64,000 nt of DNA, taken from contig NC_092612.1 in NCBI RefSeq assembly GCF_047663525.1, positions 963,501-1,027,500 of the forward strand, in the 5' to 3' direction. This document shows positions 28,172-38,878 of this stretch, piece after piece. The notes beneath the pieces were generated by a model. It did not search any database, was not told the DNA's origin, and saw nothing but the letters and a program-made list of their open reading frames with translations. This stretch comes from Anas platyrhynchos. Lineage: Eukaryota > Chordata > Aves > Anseriformes > Anatidae. Made by a program: the position numbers and the translations under genes. Within the stretch, counting starts at the first letter, position 1, and every line of letters begins with the position of its first letter.

Positions 28172-28305
28172 GGGGGAAATAATAAATGGTGGAAAAAAAT
28201 AATAATAAATGGTGAAAAAAATAATAGATGGTTAAAAAAATAATAAATGGTAAAAAAGATAATAATAAATGGTTAAAAAAACCAATAAATGGTAAAAAAA
28301 TGCGG
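28172..28305. repeat. AT-rich tandem array (AATAAATGGTnAAAAAA)
   Basis: Six to seven copies of a 17-25 bp unit, AATAAATGGTTAAAAAA or close variants. It stands out as an AT-rich island in GC-rich DNA. Confidence 0.85.
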
Positions 28306-30247
28306 AGGCGAGGAGCTGAGCCCCGACCCCGAGGTGCTGGGGGGGTGCCGAGGGGCGCACCCCGGGCACACGGAGCAGCGAAGGCAGGACGAGGCACCCC
28401 AAAATCCATGGGGACCCCAAATCCCAGTGCCCGGAGCATCCCCTCTGCACCCCGCTGAGGGTTTTGGGGTCGTCGCCGTCCCCCCCCCCCGGGGCTGCGG
28501 CTTGGCCGTGGGGGGGGCTGAGCCGCCCGGGACCTTTGGCCCAGTTGGAGCCGCTGCGCAATGGGGCCGGAGCCAGCGCGGGCCCCGTGCCAGCAGCCGG
28601 GGCGAGCAGCCAGCTGCGGGGCTGCCGAGCGGCATCAGGAGCGGGGGGTGCATGGGGGGGGCTCCGCTCTGGGCCCCCCCAAATTTATTTTGTCCCCTTG
28701 GTGCCTCGGCTCGGCCCCAGCCCCATCCCTGCTCGCCCCGGTGCGCAGTGGGGAGCGCCTCTTGGGACCCCTTGGGACCCCCACTGGTTCCTTCTGCTTG
28801 GGATGGGGGGGGGGCAACGGAGCCCCAAATCCCACAGCAGCCCCCAGGGTGGGGTGGGGGGGGCACAGGGTGGGTGGCATCGTGCGGGACGGACACGGGG
28901 ACGGACAGACAGAGGGACAGCGCTCCAGCCCTCGGGGTGGCTCCAGGGGACGCGAGACCCCCAACCCCTTGCCTTGTGCGCGGGGTCCCCCTTGGCAGGG
29001 CACAGAGGGGCTTCGAGCCCTTTTTTTCCAAAAATAGCTCAATTTAGCCCAATTTAGCCACGGCCGAGCCGCTCCCGGTGCTGGCAGCAGTGTCCCATTG
29101 CAGGGGGCTCGGTGTTGAGTCCTTGTAGGGCGCAGCGGTGGCTCGCCCCCAGCTCGCATCGTGGTAAACAGCTCGCTGGAAAAATCCCTGCCTGGGGAGG
29201 GACAGCTGGGCAGGGAGGGGGGGGGCAAATAAATCCCCCCCCCCAGCCCCCTCCCAGCAATGGGGCCGGTATGGGGCTGGGGGTGATGTGGGGCTGAGAC
29301 CCGACCCCATTGCCCCCCGGGTGCGCCGGGGCACGGTGCCACTCGCTGCGGCGCACGGCGCGAGTTGGCGTGCCCCCCCCGCAGCCAAAGTGTTGTTTTT
29401 TTTGTTTTTATGTTTTTTTTGTTTTTTTTTTTTTTTCCTCCCCTCCCCTCTTTATGGCCCGAATCGGTTTTTATCGGGGCCATAAAGCGGGGCGCGGGCG
29501 CGCAGATGTGCTGAGGCTGCAGCTCCGGGGCTCGGCTGGCACCCAAAGGGGGCTGGCAGTGGCCCCGGCGAGGTGGCCACCGGCCCCGCCTGGCACCCTT
29601 CCCCGAATGGCGCAGTGGGACAACAAAACAATAAAAAAATAAAGAAAACACCCCAAAAACCCCACCCCTTTGTTTATTGTAGGGTCTCAGCGTTTCCTCT
29701 TGCCCCTGAGCGGGGCAGATCCACACCAGGGGCTGGGGCAGGTCCCAAAAAAGGGGTCTGGGGGTGCCCCCCCGGTGGGTGCGCAGCGCTGTGGGGTTAT
29801 TTTGGGGGTGCCCCCCGGGACCCCCAGCTGGCTGCGGCCCCCACCCTATAAAGATTTTCCTGCCCCTACTTGGGCTGGAGCCGGGCTCCCCCTTCACCTG
29901 CTTGGAGGGCAGCCCGGCCCCGCGGCCGTGCCAGCCGGGCACGGGGACAGCGGCTCGGTGGCCCCCACCCCAAAAAAAAAAAATCCCCTCCCATGGGGGC
30001 ATCAACCCACAAAGGGAAACTGAGGCACGGGTGGGGGCGAAGCTGGGAGGAGGGGGGCAGTGGGCAGAGGGCACCCTGAGCCTGGCACCCATGGGTGCGG
30101 GGGGGAGGCTGTGCCGTGGGGGTCCCAGCACCCCAAAAAAAGCCCCATAGTGAGGGGGGGGGGGCGGAGCTGTGGGTATGGGATGGGGACGTGACGTCCT
30201 GGGGACATGGGGTGCCCTGATGTCCCCCGGGCCCAGCTGGACCCCAC

Positions 30248-30883
30248 AAGATAAGCGCCACGGGGCTGGGGCTGGGAGATAAACCCCAAGCGGTGCCGGG
30301 GGCTCCCCGACCCCAAATGCTTGGGCAGGCCCCAAGAGGGGCTGGTTTGGGTCCAGAAATGGCAAATCTGGGTCCCGTTTGTCCCGGGGGAGGGTGGGTT
30401 TTTTTTGTGTGATTTTCGTTCGTGGGTAATAAAAAAATAATAATAATTGGGGGAAACGGGAAATGGTGAAACGGGGCTGGTGGAAAAAAGGGTGCTGAGC
30501 ACCTCGGTGCGCCACCGGTGGCAGGGACTTGGGGTCAGGGATGGGGACGGGGCACGGGGACAGGGATGGGGATTGGGGACAGGGACAGGGCTTGGGGTTG
30601 GGGACGGGGACAGGGTTTGGGGTCGGGGATGGGGCTTGGGGACAGGGCTATAGGATGGGGTTTGGGGTCAGGGATGGGGCTCGGGGACAGGGTTTGGGGT
30701 CAGGGACAGGGCTCAGGGACGGGGACGGGGCTATGGGACGGGGTCCGGGGATGGGGTCAGGGCTCGTCCTATGGGGCCGGGGTTCGTCCTATGGGGCCGT
30801 GCTGGCCTGGCACAGCCAGAGCTGCCGGCATCCAGCTGATAAGACCCCCCCGTGCCGCGCCGTGCCGGCTGCAGCGAGATAAG
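30248..30883. promoter_or_regulatory. Cluster of GATA-factor motifs
   Basis: WGATAA/WGATAAG motifs at 30248 (AAGATAAG), 30277 (AGATAA), 30836 (CTGATAAG, overlapping an E-box CAGCTG) and 30877 (AGATAAG). Between them lies the G-rich repeat. This could be an enhancer in blood or endothelial cells; that is inference from motifs only. Confidence 0.3.
30515..30775. repeat. G-rich GGGGACAGGG/GGGGTCAGGGATGG repeat
   Basis: Degenerate units of 6-20 bp such as GGGGACAGGGATGGGG and TTGGGGTCAGGGACGG. Confidence 0.8.
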
Positions 30884-31726
30884 GACCAGCTATAGGGCCG
30901 TGGGGGGGGGGGACAAACAGGGGGAACGTGGGGGGGGCTGCAGCGGGCAGGGCGGGGAAACTGAGGCACGGAGGTCTTGGTGCGGGGCGCTATGGGGTGC
31001 TCGCGGTGTCCCCACCCCATGGGGTGCTTGGTGAGGGAGGGGGTGCCCGCGCCAAGTAGGGGACGGGTGAGGGGGGGCCAAGGTCGGGCGGTGCGGGGGC
31101 TGTTTTTCCTCTCGAGGGATCCGGGCCCCGTTCCTGGAGGGCTGCAGGTAGCGAGCGTCACGCCGCCCCCGTCAGATTTTCCGTCAACTTTCACCCACAT
31201 CCCCCAAAAAAGGGCCGGGAGAAGGGGCCGCGTTGCCACAACAGCCCCGCGGTGATGGGGAGCGGGAATTTTTCCCACCCCACTAGGATCGGCGGCTCCC
31301 GCTCCGTGCCTCAGTTTCCCCTTCCCCACCTCCTGGAGCCGCGTCCACCTCAACGGGGTTTTTTGTGGGGTTCCCGGTCCCACAGGGACCCACAGGGCTG
31401 GGATGCTCCTGCTGCAAGTACAGGGCCGGTTGTCAAGGTGAATTTGGGGTAAAATGAAGAGATTTTGAACCGAGGAGCGGGTTTTCCTCTCGCCACACAG
31501 CGGGGCACCGAGAGAGGGCAGCTTTTGGCTGATCCAGCCCCAAAACCCACCTGGATTCTTCAAGGTGCACCCATGGGTGCTAGAGGTGTGTGGGGCAGGG
31601 ATGGGGACACGGGGACAACGCCTCAGGTCCCACAGGGGGCTTCAGGACACCTCCACCCCACTCCCCCAAATCCCCCTCTGCACACCCCAAGTCAGAGACC
31701 CCACAACAACGTCACTTTGAGAAAAC

Positions 31727-31732
31727 TTTATT
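31727..31732 (-). terminator. TXNIP: TXNIP polyadenylation signal (AATAAA)
   Basis: AATAAA on the minus strand about 905 bp past the TXNIP stop, in the context GTTTTTAATAAAGTTTTC. The 3' UTR is thus about 0.92 kb (about 31710-32637). Confidence 0.75.
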
Positions 31733-32637
31733 AAAAACTTCGCCCCACAGGGGCTCGTAGAATGTCAGCAGTACAAAATATAAAGTTTTTTTCACTTTTT
31801 ATCCCCCTCCCTCCCAAAAAGATACAAAAACAGCTGTACAAAGGAGTCAGCAGCCGCTCCACGCCCCTGCACCCCACAGGAGCTCGGCCCTATTGGGGCC
31901 ATCCCCACCCTGACTGGGCACCGAGGGGGCAACAGCGGCAAAAAATTCACGGCCGGGTTTTGGTTTCGCCTTTTCCACACAGAGCAGCCCAGCCTCAGCC
32001 GAGTCGGGGGCATTTTGGCACCAGGAGATGAAGTTTTGGGGCCGGGTTCGGCCACAATCGTCCTCCGCACACTCGGGGTCTTCCCTGACGCACACCCGAG
32101 GTGTCGCAGCCATCCCGGGACGGCATCACCGATGGTTTCCCAAAAACTGACACCACTCCAAGTCCTTCCAGGCTGGCACCCGCCTCTCCTCCCCGAAAAA
32201 ATTTGGGACCGCGGTGTCTGAGGCACCGACACCTCCCGTGCACCACGCACCCGCCAGCTTCTGCCCGTTTCCACGTGAGCACCTTGGTATTTGGTTTGGT
32301 TTTGTGGTTGTTTTTTTTTTGCTTTTTTTTTTTTTTTTGGAAGACTTTGGCTGTGAGCAAGGTCCCGAACAACCCCCGAGCCACACAGGAGGGTTTCTCG
32401 TACGCGCCGAGGCAGCCGGCACACGAGGGGAACACACAAAACTCAAAGACACTTCAACCCCTTTTCCACGCACGCCCCGGAGCCTCCCGGGGAGCTGTCG
32501 CGGCACCGGGCGCCCTTCGCGCGGCCGCTCCTGCAGCAGGGCTCCCAGGAAGACGCCAGCCTGGGCGGCTGCCAGGTCCCACGGCAGGGTCAGAGTCCAA
32601 AAAAAAGAGAAGTGGGAGAGTGACTTCCTCTCGGCAC

Positions 32638-35600
32638 TCACTGCACGTTGTTGTTGGCGACGCAGGGATCCACCTGGGGAAGAAGCCAAGAGGTCGTTGA
32701 GATGATTCCAGGCGCGTTCCTCACTATCCCGAACCACACCCGGCCCCCACCCCAAAACCCTCTGCTCCCCAAATCCCCGATCCCCAAATCCCCGCTCCCC
32801 AAATCCCAGTGGCCACCCCCGGGGGCTCACCTCGGTGTAGGTGGGCGGCGGCATGAACTTGAACTCGGGGGCGTACATGAAGATGGGGCTGTCGAAGCTG
32901 TCGGGGTCGTCGAGGAGAGGGGTGGTCGGGCTCTCCAGGCGGTGGTCTTCGGGCACGATGTCCAGGTAGCAAGGGGGTGCTGCAAGGCGAGGAGGGAAAG
33001 AGTGAGGATTGCCTCAAAGCACCCCAAAAAGTGTCTGTGGTAGGTGTGGGGCACCCCAAAGAGCCCCCCCAGCTGTTGCTGTGCCCCCCCCTCACCTTCT
33101 GGAGCATCCGGCAGGTTGAGGTCCACCCAGCTCATCTCGGAGCTGGTCTGGCTGGCCATGCTGGAGCTGCGGCTCCCGATGCCCGAGCGGCTGCCGATGA
33201 CGAGGGGCAGCTCCAAAATGATCTTCTTGGAGCCCGGGACACTGACGTAGATCTGCAGGGATGAGCGAGGAGCGGGGTTAGGCGATGTCGAGACCAAAAA
33301 CAGCCCAAATTTACCCCTTGCTGAGGAGCAAGGACGTGGAGTCAGCAGCCCCAGGCACTCACCTGCAGGAAATACTCCACGCGCAGGATGTTGCAGCCCA
33401 GGATGGAAGGCTTCAGCTTCTTGACTCGGATGGTTTTGCCCCGCCAAGACTCCGACATGCCCGAGATGATGTGGTTGCCCCGGACGCAGGAGAGCTTCTG
33501 GGTGAACACCTTGGTCTGCCCGTTGGCCAGGTAGGTGTGCTTGGCGATGATGGCTGCTTTGGGCACCACGATACGGGAGCAGGTGTTCTCGAAGTCGGCG
33601 TTGATGCAAATCTCATCACCTGGGGAGGAAAGGACAGCTCGAATTTAGGATGGTCCGGCCTTTTCCCTTGGGGTATGCCCGTTTGAGTCGCCACGCACTG
33701 CTTCAACACCTCCTGATGCTCCCCCAAACCTCATCCCACCACCCCTCGCCTCCCCCCCTTCGCTCCTCGAGCCAGGCAGGCTCCTACCTTCACAGAAGCC
33801 CTTCCTGTCGATCTGGGCGCTGACTGACACGCGGCCATCAGGAATGAACATGCAGGACACCTTCTTCTCCTTCTTGGCAGCCACTGGGGACTGTGGAGAA
33901 AAGCAGAGGGTTAACTGGATGCAACCTGCCTGCTGCCCCCAGGCCAATTCACCTCCTCCCCCCACTACTTTGGGATCTCAGCTTCAAAATTCCCCGTGAG
34001 GCTCGAGTGTCTTGCAGGGAAATGAAGGCCCAACTGCCTCACTTCACCTGCCCAGGTGCAGGGTTCGAGAAGTGACTAAGACTTCTTAGGAACTAAGTAC
34101 TTAATCCGTGCTCAGCAACAAAGCCCATTAAGAGCGTCTTAATTACAGAGGTCGGAGTGACCCCACCTAAGCGCCTCTCCCCACACCCTCTGGCACCCAA
34201 ACCTCCTGAGGGTGGCAAGGCACAGCAGCACTCACCAGCAGCTCTGGGGTGTTCACATCAACGGGGTCCATGACCTCGAAGCGCTTCTTTGTCTCCTGCG
34301 TGGGAAAGGACGGGCGCTCGAGGAAGGCCTTCACCCAGTAATCCACGCAGCCGTACTTCCCCTTGAAGCTTGTACCAAGAGGCCTGAGAAGACAAACACC
34401 TGTTAGGCACCTCTGAGGCAGTAACAGAGTTTTCCATAAAACTGCAGTTTATTTTTTTCCTCAGAGACCACATTTGTGTGATACTTACCCCTGGGGAAGC
34501 TCGAATCCGAATTTGTACTCGTATTTGTTCCCAGGTCTCAGGATTACAGAACCATCCTCATCTGGGAAAAGAAGAGGGGAGCATTAAGTGAAGCCCCGGG
34601 GCATTGTTCTTAAGCATTATCCCCTTTGTGCTTACCCATGCAGCAGACGCTGCATGAGCTTGAGCAGCATCAGCTGCTTGCTAAGAGCCTCCCACACCTG
34701 TCCCCAAACCACCACAGAACTCCATGTCCTGGCGAAGCGAGCAGCACTTTCACTTCCTCTTTCAACATCCGCAGCTGAGGCCACAAACACAATCTGCTTC
34801 ACTTCAGGCTGCCTCACCCCTCCCCACTGCCTCCCCCTGCTTACACTTTGGAGGAGTGCCCAACTCCAAACTTCTTTCCTCGCTGTTTATCTCTGAGATT
34901 TCGCATCAGCCCAGGTGTATCTCCTCTCCCGGGACGCTGCCAACTCCCTCTCCACCTACCCTGGAGCCAGCCCAGCGAGGAGGCTGAGGGCAGGGAGGGG
35001 AAGTTCTCTGTGCCCTGGGAACTCCTCGCCTCTGGCACCGTCTGTGCGGGCCCCTCCCTGGCTACCTGTTGCAGGCACCAGGCTCAGCTCCCGCTGCCGT
35101 GCGGCATCCAGCCCAAACCCATCCCATCCTGCCTGCTCCCAGCCCCATCAGCACCCAGCTGCTGCTTTTGTTCTGGTCTCCTCACAGGGCACACAAACCC
35201 TCACCTTTCCCCTTTCCCAGCTGGGACGCCCCTACCCATTTCCTCATTTCTCCCAGCTCCCAGCCACCACCCAACTTCCACTTTCACCCCTGAGCCCTCC
35301 CACCCCGAAACTCCCCCAAAAACCCCCAACCAGGCCACCCCACCCCCAAGGGGGGGGGGGGGCACAACCAGGCCACCCCACCAGGGGCCCACACCTCCAC
35401 ACCCCCCCCCCTCTTTCCCAGCCCCGAGCCCTCACCTGTGGGCTGTTCCTCCAGGGTCAGGACGTCCTCAAAGCGCAGATATTCCATCTCCTGCCTGCAC
35501 TGCTGGGGGCCCTTGGCCCAGTTGACTTTGGCCACCCCGCAGGCCAGCACCTTGACGGCGCTGACGCGAGTCACCTCGGCCACCTCCACCAGCACACGGC

Positions 35601-35685
35601 CGGCCACCTTCTCCCCGCTACAATAAACCTTCTCGGGCTCGCTGAAGGCCAAGAGGAAGGTCTTGACTTTCTTGAACATCACCAT
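32638..35685 (-). CDS. TXNIP: Thioredoxin-interacting protein (alpha-arrestin)
   Basis: TXNIP is an alpha-arrestin that restrains glucose uptake by helping remove GLUT1; in mammals it also binds thioredoxin. Eight exons are 35436-35685, 34489-34561, 34236-34383, 33788-33890, 33363-33619, 33096-33252, 32831-32979 and 32638-32673. They join to 390 aa (human 391). The arrestin N domain starts MVMFKKVKTF, with GEKVAGRVLVEV and ACGVAKVNW. The arrestin C domain has KKEKKVSCMFIPDGRVSVSA, RKGFCEG and GCNILRVEYF. Two PPxY motifs for HECT ligases are present, PPCY and PPTY. Odd: Cys63 is kept, but position 247, the cysteine that in human forms the disulfide with thioredoxin, is serine (ISGMSESW), and position 236 is a new cysteine (KLSCVRG). 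The numbering matches human to at least residue 277. Confidence 0.97.
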
Positions 35686-35935
35686 GGCTGAGGCGAGAGG
35701 GCAGGCGGACGGCTCCTGAGGAAGCAGCGAGCAGCGACGGCGGGCAAAAATACCTTTTTCTCCCTCGCGACGAGGAAAAAAGGCTATAAACAGCCCCGAA
35801 ACAGGCTAGTTTCAGTCAAAAAAAGAAAAAAAAAAGCAGGAGGGTTAACCCCTTTCTGCCCGCCGTAGAGCCGCTGCGTAGCTCCTCCGCCTCTCGCTGC
35901 CCTCAGCGCTCTGGCCGCGGCCCCCCGCCCGCTCC

Positions 35936-36240
35936 CTTTTATAGCCTCCGCCCGCCCGCCTCCCCCCCGCCCGCGCCTGTTGATGCCAGGCGCTCCACGC
36001 TGAAGGCGCGTGGCCAGGCCGTGCTGCTCGCGTGATCAGCGCGCCCATTGGCCGCCGCCGCCTTGTTTACAAGCCGGCGGGCCAATCAGCGCGCCGCCTG
36101 CGGAGCGTGGACAGCGTGTGAAGGAGAGGCGAGCGTGTGCTCGGCTGGGGAAGGCGGGGGCGGGGGCGGGGAGTGGGGAGGAGTGACAGCGCGGCGGGCC
36201 AATGGGAAGTGAGAACGGGCTGTGGTGGGGGCCAATGGGG
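35936..36240 (-). promoter_or_regulatory. TXNIP: TXNIP promoter: TATA box, two ChoRE-like elements, forkhead and CCAAT sites
   Basis: On the minus strand TATAAAAG lies at 35936-35943, so transcription should start near 35908. Upstream are two E-box-like pairs with 5-bp spacing: CACGCTGAAGGCGCGTG at 35996-36012 and GCCGTGCTGCTCGCGTG at 36018-36034. This is the layout of carbohydrate-response elements bound by ChREBP or MondoA with MLX. CCAAT boxes follow at 36047, 36082, 36199 and 36232. A forkhead site TTGTTTAC lies at 36063-36070. Mammalian TXNIP promoters have the same kit: tandem ChoREs, CCAAT boxes and a FOXO site. Binding is inferred from sequence. Confidence 0.75.
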
Positions 36241-36554
36241 AGCGGGGAACGGGATGTTCTGTTCCCCGCTGTGAGGGCCGGGGGCGAGCCCCCCGCCCAC
36301 GGCCGGGCCCTGAGGTGTTTTGGGGGGGGGGGGGCTCGGGGCGACCCCCGCCCGCTGGGGGCTTCTACAGCCCCCCCCTAAATCCCCCCTCAGCCACCTC
36401 CTGTGTTCCCTCAGCCCCCCAGTGATGTCCCCCCCCCGCCCCCAAAACTGCCTTTTTTGTGGTAAAAAAGCACGGAATTAGGGGCTGGGGGGCATCCCTC
36501 CATCGTTTCTGGGGGGGCTGTGAGGGGGCTCCCCTCATCCACCGCCATCTGCAG

Positions 36555-36725
36555 CCCCCAGAGGGTCTTGTGCCCCCCCCCAACAGGGTCCTGTACCCCT
36601 CAGTAGGGTCCCAGACCCCTCAATAGGGCCCTATGCCCCCCCAGGAGGGTCCTGTGCCCCCCCCAGTAGGGTCTAATGCCCCTCAACAGGCCCCCGTACC
36701 CCTCAATAGGGTCCTGTGCCCCCTC
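36555..36725. repeat. Short tandem repeat AGTAGGGTCCTGTGCCCC
   Basis: Seven to eight degenerate units of about 20-25 bp, of the form CAATAGGGTCCTGTGCCCCC. Confidence 0.75.
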
Positions 36726-38868
36726 CCTGCCTGCCAGATTTGGGGACCCCCCACTTTGGGGACCCCCCCACCCCTCCCTCTTGCACGCCATCACCCTGCT
36801 AAAAGCAGGCCGTGACGCCCCCCCCCTTTGCCCCCCCCACACTCCGGGTTCTTTCCAGCCGTCACCCCGGGGGTGTCAGCGCCGGTGGCACGCGGCTGAG
36901 ATCACCGGGCCTCGGCGTCACCACAGCTCATCACACAACCGGGGGGGGGGGGCACACAACCCCGGGGGGGGCTCTTTTTTTATCAACAAGCCCCCCCACC
37001 ACGAGCTGCCCCCCGCCTCCTACCCCTTTTTACCCCCCCACAGCTCCTCGGCCCCGTTCCCCCACAGGGATTTGGGGCGCTGCCGTGGCCCCCGCTCACG
37101 ACCCCCTCGCATTTTCCTTCCTCAATTATTTTTGCCAAGCAGATGTCCCCCCCCCCCCTGACTTTTTCTTTTCCTTTTTTTTCTTTTTTTTAGGCTTTTT
37201 TCGCCGCTTTCCCCAAGCCTCAGCTCAGGAAGGGCAGCGCGGGGAGTGGAGGAAACGGCCGAACAATCTTTTCGGCGTCACCCAAACCTCCCCACCCTTA
37301 ACGAGGAAAGGGATGGTGTTGGGTTTTTTTGTTTATTTTTTTCTTTTTTTTTTTTTCCTTTCAGGAATTGTCTCTTTTGTCCTTCGCCCCAAGGCTCACG
37401 TGGGCCTTGTTTGTCTGTGCCTTTCTGGCACACACACACCTCCCTTTGCTTTTCGCCTTCCCGGCTTCTGCTTCCCTCAGCATTAATTCACACCTGCGAG
37501 CATAAACTGAGAGGGCGACCTGATAAACTGATATCCTGCCAAGCTGCGGGGCCGATCTCCCTGCTGTGGGGAAATTATTCCACAATTAGGGGCGTAACGA
37601 AGGGCCTGCACCTTTCCCTGCTGCCACCTCTCCCCGTTGCCTCTTGCTGGGGATCGAGGTGCTGGGTTAACAAGAATTGCGGCTTTGCTCTCTCGCCAGC
37701 CCTGCCAGCTTTGGGATACGCGATCCCGAAGCCCCCAGCTTGGTTGTGGGCCCAGCGTTCCCTTTTTCGTGCTTTCCCTCTCCGTTTTCCTCCTCCGCCC
37801 GTCTTCCAAGAAAAGATAAATCCAGCCTGGCTGCGGCCGGACAGCAAAACGCATTCCAGCGATGTCAAAGGACAGTGAAGTCCCAAGCCAAAGAGCTTGC
37901 CAAAGATCTGGTCCAAGGCACGTTCCAGCTCCTGTATCCCCTCCAAATTTGCTTTTAGCTGTCGCTCAGCTCCTGCCCTTTGCTCCCCTGACCTCTATCC
38001 GGCTGGAAATGCCTCCGCGGTCCTCCCGCAGGAGGAGGGGAAGCTGCGATTTCCTCAGGATGAGTTTGGGTTCACGAGGTTTCCCACGCGAGCAGCACTC
38101 CGAGTTATGCACAGGATTTGGAAATGGAGCTTCAACTTGTAAAAAAAAGCCCCGAAATGTCACGTCCCCTCAGAACGAGGACATCAGAGGAGAGGCCAGT
38201 TTGATTTCTGGGCAGCTTTGGTGCTCCAAGGTGCTCTGGGCACCTTGGGTGCTTCCTTGCTCCCCCCCAATGATTATTTTAAGGCTTTTGCCCCCTCTCA
38301 GCTCACTTCCCACTGGCGATGTGAGGTTTAGGGGATCCCCCTGGCCTTGAAGGGAAGGAGAAAAGCTCGGGGTGAGGCTTTGGCAACACGGGTGGGTGAG
38401 GGGGGCAACCAGAGCCGTGTCCCCTCCTGCTGTACCCAGCCTGGGGCGAGGAGAGCTGCACGAGGAACTGAGTGTGCTGGGTGTAAGGCGGGTCGAAAAC
38501 AGCAGGGCTGGGCTGGAAAACAAGGCCCTAAAATGAGTCACGGGAAGCAGGGGCCGCTGAGTGGGTCACGGAGAAGGAATTCAAGCGAGGCAGAAACCGG
38601 GCAGTGCGACGCAGCAGCTCGCCCTTCTGCTTTCGGTGCCGGGCTCCGCAATGGCCACGCCGTGCTGGAAACTGCTCTCCTGCCAAACCCCGAGGAATAA
38701 AACCCTAATTTCCTGCTGTGGGCTATGGGGAGCCACGACCCGGGGTCGCCAGGAGAAGCCAGGCTCCTCTTGGTGCAGCGTCCTCTGCCCCGACCACCCC
38801 CCAGCGCCCCGCAGCCGGTGGTGCCGAGCTCCCCGGAGCTCCTCGCTGCCGTTTTCTGCCTTTTTTCC

Positions 38869-38878
38869 CCATATATGG
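38869..38878. promoter_or_regulatory. CArG box (SRF-type site)
   Basis: CCATATATGG is a perfect CC(A/T)6GG palindrome. It lies between TXNIP and HJV. HJV is expressed in muscle in other vertebrates, where SRF acts, but assignment to either gene is a guess. Confidence 0.3.

Larger units (their letters stand above)
24660..31700. other. Spacer between POLR3GL and TXNIP
   Basis: About 7 kb with no supported gene. It carries a G-rich minisatellite, an AT-rich tandem array, a GATA-motif cluster and a G-rich simple repeat (each listed). Near 24915, 24944 and 24974 a GTTATTGTAGGG piece recurs at about 30-bp spacing, and TTATTGTAGGGTCTC appears again at 29673. Three to four copies of the dispersed TGCCTCAGTTTCCCC motif also lie here. 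The block 27880-28040 is less repetitive and of moderate GC, but codes for nothing I recognise. Confidence 0.5.
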
